64,000 bases of DNA. Source: Fragaria x ananassa. Taxonomy: Eukaryota; Streptophyta; Magnoliopsida; Rosales; Rosaceae. Where the stretch lies: assembly GCA_034370585.1 (NCBI GenBank), contig CP139762.1, forward strand, positions 22,298,001 to 22,362,000, written 5' to 3'. The position numbers and the translations under genes are program-made. Shown piece by piece: positions 12,748-24,270 of this stretch (the stretch's first letter is position 1; the number at the start of each line of letters is the position of its first letter). The notes beneath the pieces were generated by a model, which was given only the letters and a program-made list of their open reading frames with translations, was not told the origin of the DNA and did no database searches.

Positions 12748-13264
12748 GAAACTGTATTTTCTTTGCCTCTGAAACTTGTTTTAAGTACCTTTAATCTGCT
12801 TGCTCCTCTGTTCTTAAACATCTGTCCAGCCTATGTCTGTTCGTTTCTTATGATCTGATCAGGCTAGTGGTAAACTTATGATTTTGGATCGACTACTTCA
12901 AAAGTTGCATGAGTGGGGACACCGTGTCCTTCTCTTTGCTCAGATGACGCATACACTTGATGTTGTACAAGTTTGTTCATGGTGTTGTGTTCTTTGTCTT
13001 TGAAATTGAGTAATATAATACTGCACATCCAAAAAACTTCTACTCTCATATGCAATGTAGGACTTTCTTGAGTTGCGAAAATATTCATATGAACGCCTTG
13101 ATGGATCAATTCGGGCTGAGGAGCAGTTTGCTGCTATAAGAAGTTTTAGCAGGCAATCGGCAAAACAAAGCTTGAAGTCTCAAGCTGATCAAAATGATGC
13201 TTTTTTCTTTATGATCTCCACTAGAGCTGGGGGAGTTGGCTTGAATCTTGTTGCCACTAATACT

Positions 13265-13866
13265 GTGAGTTTCGGCAGACCCTCATGTGACTAAAACTTT
13301 GAGACCATTATGTTTCTAAATGGTATTTGGGGTCTAGGACTTCCTACAACAAAGTGGAAAGAAATATCACTAGGTTTTAACAAAGTATATTGTGAATTCA
13401 GATCTTTACTAATTAGAATGCAAGATGCCAACAACAGAAGTTTTTTTTCTCTTTTTTTCTTTCTTTCTCTATGTATGACAGATAATAGAGTGTGATCTCT
13501 GATTAAAGAGGTTATCATTGTTTCGATAAAAAAAATAAAAAAATTATATCATTTCTGAAGAAATGTTCCTTTAAATTCTTTTATAGTACATCCTACTTCG
13601 TTATATTGTGATCATATATTATCTTTTTGTGTGACAATGTATACGTCTATATATCTATTGTCACACTCCACTAAGGGTAGATATCTTAATGAAACCAGTG
13701 TATATTGTCTCCAACTCTCCATTGTCTCCAATATCTATTGTCTTTACTAAGTTAAGATACCAGAAATGTGAGACCCTAAAGAACAACCGGCAACGTAAGT
13801 GGAGAGTTTAAATCAAAAGAATGCATCATTTATATTTAGCTCAAGTTCATTCATACAATAGACAAA
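13265..13866. other. Unassigned AT-rich sequence after the helicase exons
   Basis: The expected next helicase exon (motif VI) is not found. Contains a T-rich tract near 13440 and repeated tattgtct words around 13650-13740 that may belong to the transposon ending at 14515. Confidence 0.4.
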
Positions 13867-14515
13867 TGTCGTCTGAAAATGTCGAAAGTCTAAAAGATAT
13901 CACGTAGTGAAAGCTTAAAGCATATCAGACAATAGATACCTATTGTCTTAAAGAGACCAAATAAAAAAAGAAAAAATATACTTTGCCTGAAGATCATTCA
14001 CTCAATGCATATGTGTCGTCGTACTACGTCTAGATTAGAAACAACATTAATAGTATGTCGTGTGATCGAGTTCATACGGTGATACATAAATGTAGCGTGG
14101 AAAATTTTAAATTCTAATTCACCAAGTATATGTTGTCTATAACATTTTCACATGATGTTTAAATGTCGTCTTTAAATAAATTAACCTACACCTATATATT
14201 GTTGTAAGGCGTATTTCTCTCTCACTCACAGTTATAAGGCGACAGAAAGAGCTGTGTTGCCTCACGGCAAAAAAAAATATGTCGTCTTCTAGCATGTCGT
14301 TGTTTAAACTATCAAGCGACATATATACCGTGTCGCCTTATCTCAATTCAGGCGACACAAAATGAAAAAAGTCTTCTGTTGCTTGAGGTTCGTATAGGCG
14401 ACACAACATTTATGTCGTCGGAGAACCTCATCAAAGACATGCTAGAAGACGACACTTACTATTTTTATCAGGCGACACTACAGTTGTGTCGTCTGATGCA
14501 GGAAATGGCATAGTG
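13867..14515. mobile_element. CACTA transposon end with subterminal repeat array
   Basis: The right border reads, on the minus strand, CACTATGCCATTTCC, the CACTA-type terminal motif, ending at 14515. Inwards lies a dense array of short repeats in both orientations built on GGCGACAC and GTGTCGTC (for example at about 14326-14350, 14395-14420, 14444-14455 and 14471-14494), the subterminal transposase-binding arrangement of CACTA elements. No transposase frame and no matching left CACTA end were found, so this is a terminal fragment or non-autonomous copy. Confidence 0.65.
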
Positions 14516-14734
14516 GAAAGGCTAAGCTAATGGTTGTGGCAGAAAGTGAAGATGACAAAGATGAAGTTTTACCATTTGTGGCAGCTAGAACCTCAAAGTC
14601 CTTGAAAGCTGCAAAAGTAGCTGAAACAAGTGCTAATGCAACTCCAACAATTCCAGCTGTTGCTGGTGTTCGAACCTCCAAGTCCAATCCTGCAAAAGTT
14701 CTTAGATTGACTCTTGCAACAAAGAAAGCAAAAG
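14516..14734 (+). pseudogene. Unrecognised open exon-like fragment next to the CACTA end
   Basis: Plus-strand frame open from the CACTA border, rich in Lys, Ala, Ser and Thr, with an acidic ESEDDKDE start and the repeated word RTSKS. It may stop at a donor near 14734 and resume near 15047. No family recognised. It could be another captured exon, as for the PHD and helicase exons upstream, or the 5' part of a gene cut by the CACTA element. Confidence 0.35.
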
Positions 14735-14789
14735 GTATACATCAATATTTCTTAATTGAATCAAATTCTTACTCCTTAATCAATCATTA

Positions 14790-15713
14790 ATGTATACTGT
14801 TCACTTGAGTTTGGTGTATGTGAGTTGGTTATACGTGACTTTTGATTTTGAATGTGAGACTTTATAACTTGAGTTAGCAGCTTTGTTAGGATTTAGGAAT
14901 GATAAATGTGCTAATTTCTAAACACTAAAGTAGCTTCATCTAGGTTGGTCTGTGGAATACTATTGTTCTATTTGTTCCATACTTTCATTTGTTTTTGGTT
15001 ATATTCATCATTTCTTATAGGCTAATATCCAATTATTCTCTTATAGGGAAAAGATGAAGAGCATGTCACTGATGTTAGCATATGAACTCACAGCATAGCA
15101 GCAGGCTTGTCAATGGCAGATAACATATTGATGCCTTGATTTTGTAGTTGGACTATTGGAGTATTGGATACTTGCCTACTTAGACTCTTGGAGTTTTATT
15201 TGTTGTTTAAAATGACTTCTCTTGTTAATTTGTTAGTGCTAGAGTGATGGTTTTATTTAAATTCAGTTGTTGAGATTTGATTGCTTTGCTAGTTTTTGCT
15301 GTGCTTTTACAATTTTACTGCTTTGTTGAACACTTGAACAGTTGAACACTTGGTCAGTTGGTCTGGCTTTGCTATTGTAGTTGAGTTGTCAGTTGTATGC
15401 ACTGTACAATGTGCTTGTTGAACTTTCAGTCTTTCACATTTTAGTGATTGCATAGTATAAGAAATTAAGAATAGGAGTGCATATTATGTAGATTGCATTT
15501 CAGGTTATCAAGACCGCAAGCCCGGCAGAACCAGCTCGATTCTTGCCGGTCCGGGCTTTAAAATTCTTGCGCCGGTTTGAGCTTTTTCCGGGCCCTGAAT
15601 TTGAAACACTAAAACCCGGCTCGGTTGGAGTGTGCCTTGTAAAATAGGTGTCGGTTTGGGCATGTCCCCAACCTAATAAAAATCACAAAGTGATGAATAG
15701 TAAAAAGTAATTG
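14790..15713. other. Unassigned region, GC-rich patch at 15508-15660
   Basis: No gene seen. The patch at 15508-15660 (CCGGCAGAACC, CCGGTCCGGGC, CCGGGCC words) resembles the end of a short hAT-type element, but no matching partner end or duplication was found. Confidence 0.35.
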
Positions 15714-15861
15714 TTGATGAATAGTAACTTGTCTGTCACGGATTTTATAGTTGATGAATAGTAACTTGTATGTCACGGATTTTACTGTTGATAAATAGTA
15801 ACTTGTCTGTCACGGATTTGACTGTTGATGTATAGTAACTTGTGTGTCACGGATTCGCTAT
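15714..15861. repeat. Four tandem copies of a 37-bp unit
   Basis: Units start at 15714, 15751, 15788 and 15825, each TTGATGAATAGTAACTTG followed by TCTGTCACGGATTT plus a short variable tail. Copies differ at a few positions. There is no spacer between units, so this is a minisatellite. Confidence 0.9.
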
Positions 15862-16095
15862 AGATACTTTCAGTGGGAATTTTAACTGAGATTTTAATGG
15901 ACCTGAACTTGTCTTTGGACTAGTCTTGACTAGAACTAAACAAACTCAGCATATGGATCTTGACCATCCTCATAATCGGCCCACCTGGTTGGTTGACTAG
16001 GAGAACCTTGGTGACTATGGGCTGATGATGATTCTGATGGAGAGTGATCTTTTTCTTCATCTTCTGCTGATAAACTAGCCGCCTGTTGTAGTAAT
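15862..16095. other. Short unassigned segment beside the orphan LTR
   Basis: The minus strand is partly open (Ser/Glu/Gln-rich) up to the LTR border but shows no recognisable domain. Confidence 0.35.
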
Positions 16096-17185
16096 TGTTT
16101 CCCAAATTAATATTTTATTGTCTATGTGAATATTAATTAAATCTTGGTCCACATCACATCGGCGAGCCCAAATTCTTTGGGTTTATAAGTAATGGCCCGC
16201 CAGTGAGATCATGCAAGCTGGATGGCAGAGTTCGCTTGTGGAATGGACATCGCCTAGGAGAGGCGAAGTACATCTAGGCGTGGAATTAAAGAAGTGGATT
16301 TTGCCTAGGCGAGGCGAACTGGTTCACGTAGGGAACTTCGCCAAGAAGGTGAGACGAACTAGTTCGCATAGGAGACTTCACCACGAAGGCGAGACGAACT
16401 GGCTTGCGTAGGAGACTTCGCGAGGAAGCATCAGGTGGAGTTCGCATGCACGTGATCACCATATTTATCGTTGAAGACTCTTACAAGTCTTTGACATGCT
16501 TTAGACCAATCCATGTGGCCCTTTTAATGAAAAAGTCTTTTAAGGCTCGCGAGCTGCAAGGGTCCGCGAGACAGAAACAGGCTTCAGGGGCGCACGAGAT
16601 AAGCTTCAGGAGCACGTGAGACAGTCTTCTACAAAGACTGTGACACCTCGCGGGATAAGTTTGAGTCCGCATAGGAGTCTACAGTTAAGCATTGAGCCAG
16701 GCCATGTCCTTGTGGTACTCAATTAATTCTCTCTTGGCAGCGAGCTACTATATAAAGGGGCTCAAAACCCTAATCTCTCTACACAACTAAACGCTCAACC
16801 ACTCAACAGAAGTACAAAATACTATCGACCTAGTCGAACCCAAATGCTAAAGCATCTCGCCTTAGCCCTATCTTTGCAAGCTCCTTGGAGCTTTGCCCTT
16901 GTTCCCTTCTTTCCCAATTGAAGCTCTGCTCGATCTCACGTCAAGTATCGATATTGTGACGCTCAGGCGAACTACTATAAGTTCTTACCTAGTACGCAAG
17001 GCGAATCTGAAAAAATTAACCTGCGATGGAGTTGGTGTTCTCTCCATCCGCAGTCGCTTGATTAGAAGCAGAAAGCTAAGCTCACCCCGCTACTACAATC
17101 GCAACTTTCCACGCCCGCGCGGTGGCACGACCGCAACGACTAAAAGAGACTTTGCATGCCCAGAATTACTAGAGTGGCCAAAACA
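16096..17185 (+). mobile_element. Orphan Ty3/gypsy LTR (about 1090 bp)
   Basis: Begins TGTTTCCCAAATT and ends GTGGCCAAAACA. It is a diverged relative of the gypsy LTR at 57190-58278 (1089 bp): both share the segment with TTGACATGCTT, TGGCCCTTTTAAT and GACTGTGACACC, a TATATAAAG box (16751 here), and the same 3' end. About 100 bases of internal-type sequence follow, starting TTGGCATGTCC (a possible primer-binding site), then pararetroviral sequence starts. No target duplication, so this is an LTR plus a stub of a lost element, not a clean solo LTR. Confidence 0.72.
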
Positions 17186-17308
17186 TTGGCATGTCCAGTG
17201 GGACCAGGGTAGTCTCTGACGTCATATTCATTGGGATCAGAGATCGTAAACAAAAATGCGATAATGGATTGAGACGATTTGCAAGAAAAATTAGATGTCA
17301 TCGAGAGA

Positions 17309-17990
17309 CTATTTTTTAGAAGGGGATGGTATCTGAGGAGTCTGAGATTTTAACTGAGGGATTGGAGATGTCTGCTGATTAGAAACCAAAGCTCTTGGAC
17401 TGGATGGAATGGCTGAAAATTCTTCACTAAATTGGGATAAAACTCTTTCAGAATTGAACTTATCCCACCATTTGACTAAAAGTTGTCGCAAGACCATATG
17501 ATCTTCATATGCAAGTTTATATTGCCATTTGAAAATCCAAGGAATTTTATATTTAGCAATGAAATGGAGAGTGGGGGGAAACATTTTCTCATATTCTGAA
17601 AATGCCATAACTGAAACAAATTTAGTAACTGCAAGCTGGAGATTTGAGGGGAGAAGGTTATAAGGGCAACCATGATTATTCCACCAATCTCTAAACCACA
17701 TAGGGAATTGGCGACTGGATTTTCTATCAAAATTGAGAAACCATGAATGGCTAAAATCTTCGGTTTGGTGGAGAAAGATTTTACTACATGCTTCAACGTA
17801 ATCATGATAAGTAAATATGAAAGTATCTAATTTGTGAGGAGTAGAGGGGGAATCACCTCATTGAGATAATGAGATGATACGAATTATGTAAAAAGAATGA
17901 TATAATATTTTAAGTGGGTCTTTTGGGTCATGGATTGGTTTAATAAATAATGACTATGATTTAAACAGAATGTCCCTATAGAATGCTAAA
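17309..17990 (-). pseudogene. 3' part of pararetroviral second frame
   Basis: Open frame of 130 residues (17309-17701) preceded by further coding-like sequence in another frame up to 17990, so at least one frameshift. Trp-rich (WFRDWW, KWWDKF) with a Ser/Pro-rich tail. Not a protein of known function. It continues the frame at 20452-20787, from which it is separated by the solo LTR at 17991-20400. Confidence 0.55.
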
Positions 17991-20400
17991 TGTCAGGACT
18001 TACCCCGGATTTCCCCATGAAATCCGGAATAAACCCTGCGGGACACACCTCAAGAAAAATTCTACCAAATTTTTGGCATAACCTCCCTTGAAAATGGGTA
18101 ACCCTACCTAAAAGAAAACTCACCAAAAACCCAAACACTTCTAATCAATTTAATCCACATCTTCTGGAGTCATCCGCTCCCCCAAATAATAATCCACCAC
18201 CTCAACTAAAATAATAATTCAAAATAATTTTATGAATTTAATCTCTCACACAAACAAACCAAATAATACTTTTTCAACACTCCTAAATGGAGTCACAAGC
18301 TCTTAACACACATAACCTCGATAATATCATTTAAAACATCCCATGGTTATCAAAGCTACTACTAGGAAAGAAACAATATACAAGTAGGTCAAACTAGTAA
18401 CCTACGAGAGAAAACTGGATGAGGTGGGAAATATGACTCGTCTCCTACCCTCGTCAAACAGAACTCTGCAAACTGGTCATTTAAAGGAAAGAAACAATAT
18501 ACAAGTAGGTCAAACTAGTAACCTACGAGAGAAAACTAGATGAGGTGGGAAATATGACTTGTCTCCTACCCTCGTCGAACAGAACTCTGCAGACTGGGCA
18601 TTTAAAACGAAATGCCCAGGGGAGAAGCATTTAAAACGTTAGAATGAGTGGACAAAAATAAATAATCCAAATATTGACTTAATGATAGAGCCTTGAAATC
18701 AAAATTTATGTTTTTCCCATATTTTCCCTTGAGAAAAATATTTATGCATGCCACTCTTGGAAATCATCCCGAAAATAATTATAGACAAAAATAATGAACC
18801 AATCCCATTGGTTCTTAATAAATCAATAAAAATGGGGCAGAGGTTTCACCATAATAATGAGCCTCCCAGGCTAGGGTCGGAGCCTCTCAAACTATAATAG
18901 CGTCCCACGCTAAGCGCTCTACTCACCTATGGTGAGTAGACGCTAATAATGATTAGCTAGCAATAATGAATATATATCAACCCTTTTATGGTGAAGTAAA
19001 ATAATGAATATCAAGAATGTCACTTCCCAAAATAATATAAAATCCATTGAACTCAGTACAATCCCAACTGTATCTTGAAATATTGTGTAATAAAATAAAT
19101 CACTTGACATGTCCCACATGTCAAATAAAATGCTCAAGAGAGTTCCCAAAAAATAAATGGAACTCATTACTCCAAGAAAATATTAAATCTCTAATATGCC
19201 TTTGAAAATTAAATAAACTATAGTGCATGCATGGCATTCAAATCAAAGGTCTACTCACAATGCTCGGTTATGCATGCCGACGACCCGAGGCTTCCTCCAA
19301 ATGATCCTCCTCACGTCCTGAACAATAAATAATTATCAAGCCTCCAAACTATGATAATACTTTTAAAAAAAATCCAAAATAAAAGGAAGCCTATAATTTC
19401 ATCTCTCCTGCCCAACTTCTCCACTTTTAATCTAATAACCGACACAATTCTTAACTATTAAAAAATCTCAAACCTTATCAAAACTCCTCAAAAAATTTCA
19501 AACTATACTTCATTAAACTCCTCTCAAGATAACAAACCCAGAAACATGAAAAACTGCCCCTAAGGGGCGGCGCCGCCGCCTGCTCCGCTGGCAGCCGTAC
19601 TCCGGCGACCTCCAATGCTTCTCAAATTTTAGCACAACACTCCTCTCAACCCGCACAACAACTTTCTTAACTAGCACAAAATTCATTTCTAAGCCTAACT
19701 ACATTAATCGAACCCTAGAACTTTAATTATACATTTCTCATTAACGAGATCGAATTTGACCAATTTCTTTTGAGGGATTACTCACCTAGATGAGGGCTAC
19801 AAGATGAGCTAAAAATCCCGACCTATGGTGGCTGGAGGAGAGAACTCCGGCGACTGGACAGTCCAGCGTTTCTGGCAAACTTCCTCTCGAAAGGCGGCAT
19901 TACATGCTCCAACGCTTGCTCAGGAAGAGAGAGGAGGTGACGGGGGTACAAACGAGACCGGTCCGACAGTCTCTGGTGGCCGAATGGCGGCAGACGGAGG
20001 CTGGATCTCCGGCGAGTCGGGAGAAGTTCACGGGAGGGAGAGAGAGAAGGTAGAGGGAGAGAGAAAGAAAGTGAGTGCGGGTGTTGGGCTGCTCCACACC
20101 CGGTCCAACTTAAAACCCCAACAAATAAACCCACTAAATTTTTACCCCTTTTACCAACTCAAAATTTACCCTTTTAGTTGATAACTTTTCCATGCTAACT
20201 CCGATTTTAACGCATAGCATGTCTACGAACTCGTAATAACATCCTCTACGACTTTCATGAAGAAAGTTTTCCTAAATTCCAAACATAAGAAAAAGTCAAC
20301 TTTTGGGGTCTTAAAATAGTAAACGGTTACTTAAAACAGTAAAACCAAAATGATACCAAAGTAAATAACCGTAAAATAACTTAAGAACCGGGGTGTGACA
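17991..20400 (-). mobile_element. Solo LTR 2 (2410 bp) with perfect 5-bp target duplication
   Basis: Begins TGTCAGGACT and ends GGGGTGTGACA, flanked by ctaaa on both sides (17986-17990 and 20401-20405). Same family as the solo LTR at 10090-12747. Inserted into the second frame of the pararetrovirus, so it is younger than the viral integration. The frames at about 19823-20181 are GC-rich leader sequence, not genes. Confidence 0.88.
18364..18605. repeat. 121-bp tandem duplication inside solo LTR 2
   Basis: Two adjacent copies starting at 18364 and 18485, each opening AGGAAAGAAACAATATAC and containing GGATGAGGTGGG or AGATGAGGTGGG. Only a few mismatches. Only part of the unit (the end with AACTCTGC/CAAATTGGGCATTT-like sequence) is evident in the sister LTR. 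Confidence 0.88.
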
Positions 20401-20451
20401 CTAAAGGTTTACTGGGAAGATAATGAGAATTTGGGCCAAAATAACTTTTTA

Positions 20452-20787
20452 CTAAAGAGATGAGATTTTGAAATGACTTATAGAATGTTCAATATAAAAC
20501 AGGAAATGTTTAGCCCTGTCAAAGTAAAGAGATGATTTTTCATAAATGACTGGAGGGTTGGATGAGGAATCTGATTTGTAAGGGTCGCATTGGTTTACTA
20601 AGGTTGACTGGTAATTAGGTTTAATTTGGCTGAGGGTGCTACCAAGAGCATTATTCCTATTTTCTATTGGAATGGGGAGATGACCTACATAAGGAACTAT
20701 GTTGGAGGGTGATTCTTTCTTAACTGGGGAAGGTGACTCAAATACTGATTTTCTGGGGTTTCTCCCTTTGGATGAGCTGGGCTTCAT
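20452..20787 (-). pseudogene. 5' part of pararetroviral second frame
   Basis: Open frame of 111 residues, Ser/Pro/Lys-rich N-terminus. Its ATG overlaps the stop of the polymerase frame (ATGA), the coupling typical of translation restart in compact viral genomes. It ends shortly before the solo LTR insertion. Function in the virus unknown. Confidence 0.6.
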
Positions 20788-22140
20788 GTTTTGGTACCCT
20801 GTAGAAATTCACGAGTTAGGAAATCTGGAATATGGTTGTCACTTCCTTTAATGAATGCAATTTCAAAATCAAAAATACTTAAGATTGCTTGCCAACGGGC
20901 AAAGATTTGTTTGCTAGTAATGTTTTGAACATCTTTTTCTAAAAAACCTTTTGCACTTTTACAATCAACTCGGACCAAAAATATTTGATTTAATAAATCA
21001 TCTTGAAATTCACTAATATATAATACAATTGATAAAATTTCTTTCTTAATAATATTATAATTTGATTGAGCCGAGTTCCATACTCCATAATGAAACCGAA
21101 CAATTTGTTCTGGATGATTGAGAGAAATTTGTTGTTTGAGGATACCTCCATAACCTATTTCAGGGGCATCTTTTTCTACTATCTTATAAGAATCAGAAAG
21201 AGGGATACCTAAGCATGGTAGAGCTTTAACATGGCTCTTAATTTCTTTGACTAAGAATGTATGAATTGTTGTCCAGGGGGGAGAGTTCTTCTGTAACCTA
21301 TCAAATAGGGGTTTGCATTGTTTCCTAAGGTTTTTGTAAAAGTCATCTACATAATTTAAAGATCCTAAGAATCTTTGTAATTGATTTTTATCTGAAATGA
21401 TATCTGTAAATTTATCAGCAAATTGTATTGCTCTATCAATGGGTGTAATTTGGAGTTGGTGAATGTTAAATCCTAGAAAACGAATATTGGTTTGAAATAA
21501 TTTGATTTTTGAAGCGGAAACAACTAAACCATTATTATTCTTTATTATGGAAAAGAATTGGTGAAAATGTTTCCAGTGCTGATCAATTGACTCTGAAAAG
21601 ACCAAAACATCATCAATGTAGACGATGGAGAAATGACTATAAGGATTGAATATATCGTTCATTATGTTTTGGAATTCGCTAGGAGCATTTTTTAGGAATG
21701 ACATAACATTCCATTCATAATGACTAAAGGATGTGACAAATGCAATTTTGTATTTGTTATATTGATTTGGATCTGCCAAAATCCTGACTTCATATCGAAT
21801 TTACTAACGATAATAGATTTATTTAACTTGTTAATGAGATCTCTTTTATGGGGAATAGGATATCTGATCCATTGCAAGACTGTGTTAAGGGGTTTATAGT
21901 TAATGACTAACCGATGAGTTCCTCTTTCGAGTTCAGCATTTTTCTGAACATAGAAAGGCCAAGATCAAGGGGATTTACTAGAGCGAATAATGTCTTTGTT
22001 GAGTAAATCAGTAATTTCATTTTTACAGAAATCCATAATCTCATGACTTATTTGAATTGGACGAGCTTTAGTAGGGATATCTTTCTCATTAAATTCTTTG
22101 ATGTAAGGAAGAAAAACAATATGTTTTTCCTATGCCAAAA
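20784..22140 (-). pseudogene. Pararetroviral reverse transcriptase and RNase H
   Basis: Main open frame 20784-21779 plus frame-shifted upstream pieces (21692-21877 and to about 22140). It carries the RT catalytic motif YIDD followed by VLVFS (near 21610-21625), then the connection region and RNase H (GYGGIL, later DFLTREF). The virus enzyme would copy pregenomic RNA to DNA; here the N-terminal fingers are split by frameshifts around 21780-21880, so it is inactive. Confidence 0.8.
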
Positions 22141-22623
22141 GGCAGTAGGAATATCAGAACATATTTCTTTGATAATTTTTTCTTCAAAATTTTTGATTTT
22201 TTGCTGAAGAAAAGGGTTTTGGAGTTGATCTTCAATTCTTTTGAAATTAATTTCTTCTTGAAGAAAGGCTATTTGTTTATTTTTTGCTTGAATACAACTA
22301 AGAGTTTTTCAAATATTATTTTCTTGAAATGCTTTCAGAGTATGGATTTCAGGATTAGAAAGAAAAGTAAATTTAACTGGTTCATCAAAAGGGTAGGTAA
22401 TAATACCATCATATTCGGTGTTGAAGGGGTAAATTAAAGTAATGAAAAGAAGTCCTAAAATTACTTTATCGGTTAAATTTTTTACCAAGACAAACGAAGT
22501 TTTGAAACAAACATTGTTTTGGCATATGTGGGCTTTAGGGATTTCGTATTTAATATCCATTTTTGTTCAATTGGTTGAACGCAAAAACTCTTTTGTTTTT
22601 TCAAAATATTTTGAAGGTATTAA

Positions 22624-22965
22624 TTAGTCTTTTTGGATGCAGTTAAGATCTGCACCGGAATCAATAAGGGTTGTTATTGTTAATTGGAAATCTTTTATTT
22701 TGAGTTTGACAGTAGTGTACCATTTTTTAAGTTGGATTTGGCGTATGATACTAATAGTATTATTTTCAGAAGTTTCAGCTTCATTATTTGCAGGGAAAAG
22801 ATTTGGAAAATGATTTTCAAGGAGATCTTGTAATTTAAGAAATTGATTATTTATTTTAAGTAAGTTTAATTCTTGTTTAATTTCTTTATTGTCATTTGTG
22901 AGTTTTAAATGTGTTTGTTGTAAAGCATGTATTTGACATTTGATTGTTTTTACTTCATGTTGCAA
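22624..22965 (-). pseudogene. Pararetroviral aspartic protease region
   Basis: Open frame of 113 residues ending soon after DSGAD, the aspartic protease active-site motif. The N-terminal half is a Gln/Asn/Leu-rich, coiled-coil-like linker. The frame breaks just after the active site; matching downstream sequence continues in another frame at 22309-22560. Confidence 0.7.
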
Positions 22966-23387
22966 ATCTTGGATTGTTATTTCCTTTTTACTAGTAGAAA
23001 ATTTATCGAAAGTTGTAGTAAGGCTAATTTTTTGTGAGGGAGGATTAACTACATCTTCTTGGGTAATTAATTTTTTAAATTTTTTAAGGTACTCAGCTTT
23101 AAGTTCAGGATTATCTATTTTACCTATTAAATCAATTAATAGTTCTTCTTCCTCTTCCTGTTTGAAAAGAACATTTATTGTCTTATAATTACATGCATCC
23201 TTACACCCAAAAGTATAATATATAGGGAAGAATGTTCATCGGATTCAGAGGAAGAAGATTCCATCAATGTGATGTCATCTTCACATATTTCATTTTCTGA
23301 ATCAGTGTTTCGTAATTCTAAGGTTTGTATAAGTTTTTCTTTTTTTTCTTGAGAGATTTTTAATTGATTAATAGTACATTGAACTGG

Positions 23388-24270
23388 ACAATTATTTACA
23401 AAGTGGTCAGTCTTATTGCATTTAAAACATTTAGTTTTTCTTTTATCAAAAGATTTACTCTTTAGTTGACGGTTTGGTTTTTTGGACCAATTGTTGCGAA
23501 ATTTGTTTTTGGAATAAAAGTTGTTTGGCTCAAGGTTACTTTTATAAGGTTTAAATCTTTTTTTGAATAATGTGGAACAAATTTATTACTTGTCTTTTTT
23601 CTCCTTGAAAGAGGTAAGGGAGGTAAGTCATATTGTTCATAAAAATTTCCTAGTTCATATTTAGTTGTTTTCTTATCTGATTTTATTTGAGCATTTAGTT
23701 TCATATCTATACACATTTTTAATTCTTCTTTTCGGATAACTGTAATTATATTTTCATAAGTTAAAGAATCGTAGTTAATTAATGTGATATGTTTCATTAC
23801 TAAGTACTTGCCTAATTTTATGAGCAAACAATTTTGGAATACCATTTATGAATTTTTCTTTCCAAAACGGTTGGTTACTATCATATCTAAGCATAACTCG
23901 AGAAATGAAAACATCTTTGTACCATTTAAAATCACTTAAGGTAGGACACCTAAGAATACTGAGTTGATCATGAATTCTGGAAGTAATATGACTAGGGATA
24001 CCTATGAAATGTTGGATAATCATGTAAAATAAGGTATTAACAACATCAGAAATCCTCATTTCTGTGCGATCGTCAAAGATGGGTGTCCCGTCTTCATCAC
24101 ATTTGATGACATGTTTAATGGATGACCTAGAATCAGGAGTGAGATATTTTTCCCACCAAGAATGAAGCATTCCTGTAAATCATGTGGAAAGTATGTCAAT
24201 AATTTCAGGCTGGCTGAAATTATGATTAGTGACATAACTATTAGCTGCCATAGATATGTGATGTAATTTA
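23388..24270 (-). pseudogene. Pararetroviral coat-protein-like region with CCHC knuckle
   Basis: Two overlapping frames (23775-24170 and 23462-23845) imply one frameshift. A Trp-rich WWEKYLT segment and a KFINGIPKLF-type segment are those of caulimovirid coat proteins. The zinc knuckle C-x2-C-x4-H-x4-C, which binds nucleic acid, is at 23388-23429. Confidence 0.7.

Larger units (their letters stand above)
9445..13264 (+). pseudogene. CHR10/ALC1-type SNF2 helicase exon fragments, split by a solo LTR
   Basis: Three phase-0 exons with good splice sites: 9445-9534, 12863-12970 and 13061-13264 (134 codons, no stops). They read like the C-terminal helicase lobe of plant CHR10/ASG3 (ALC1-like) chromatin remodellers: LRKACSHAYLFPGIEPEP, then SGKLMILDRLL and RVLLFAQMTHTLD, then YERLDGS and STRAGGVGLNL (helicase motifs IV-V). 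The ATP-binding lobe and the final QxxHRxGQ motif VI are missing, so no working ATPase is encoded. The intron between exons one and two holds a complete 2.66-kb solo LTR. Immediately upstream in the same frame and orientation are PHD exons of an unrelated gene. The open frames suggest recent capture or continuing constraint. Confidence 0.75.

Noticed and set aside
15714..15861. Regular 37-bp repeats as a CRISPR-like array
   Set aside because: The units are adjacent with no spacers, and the genome is a plant's.
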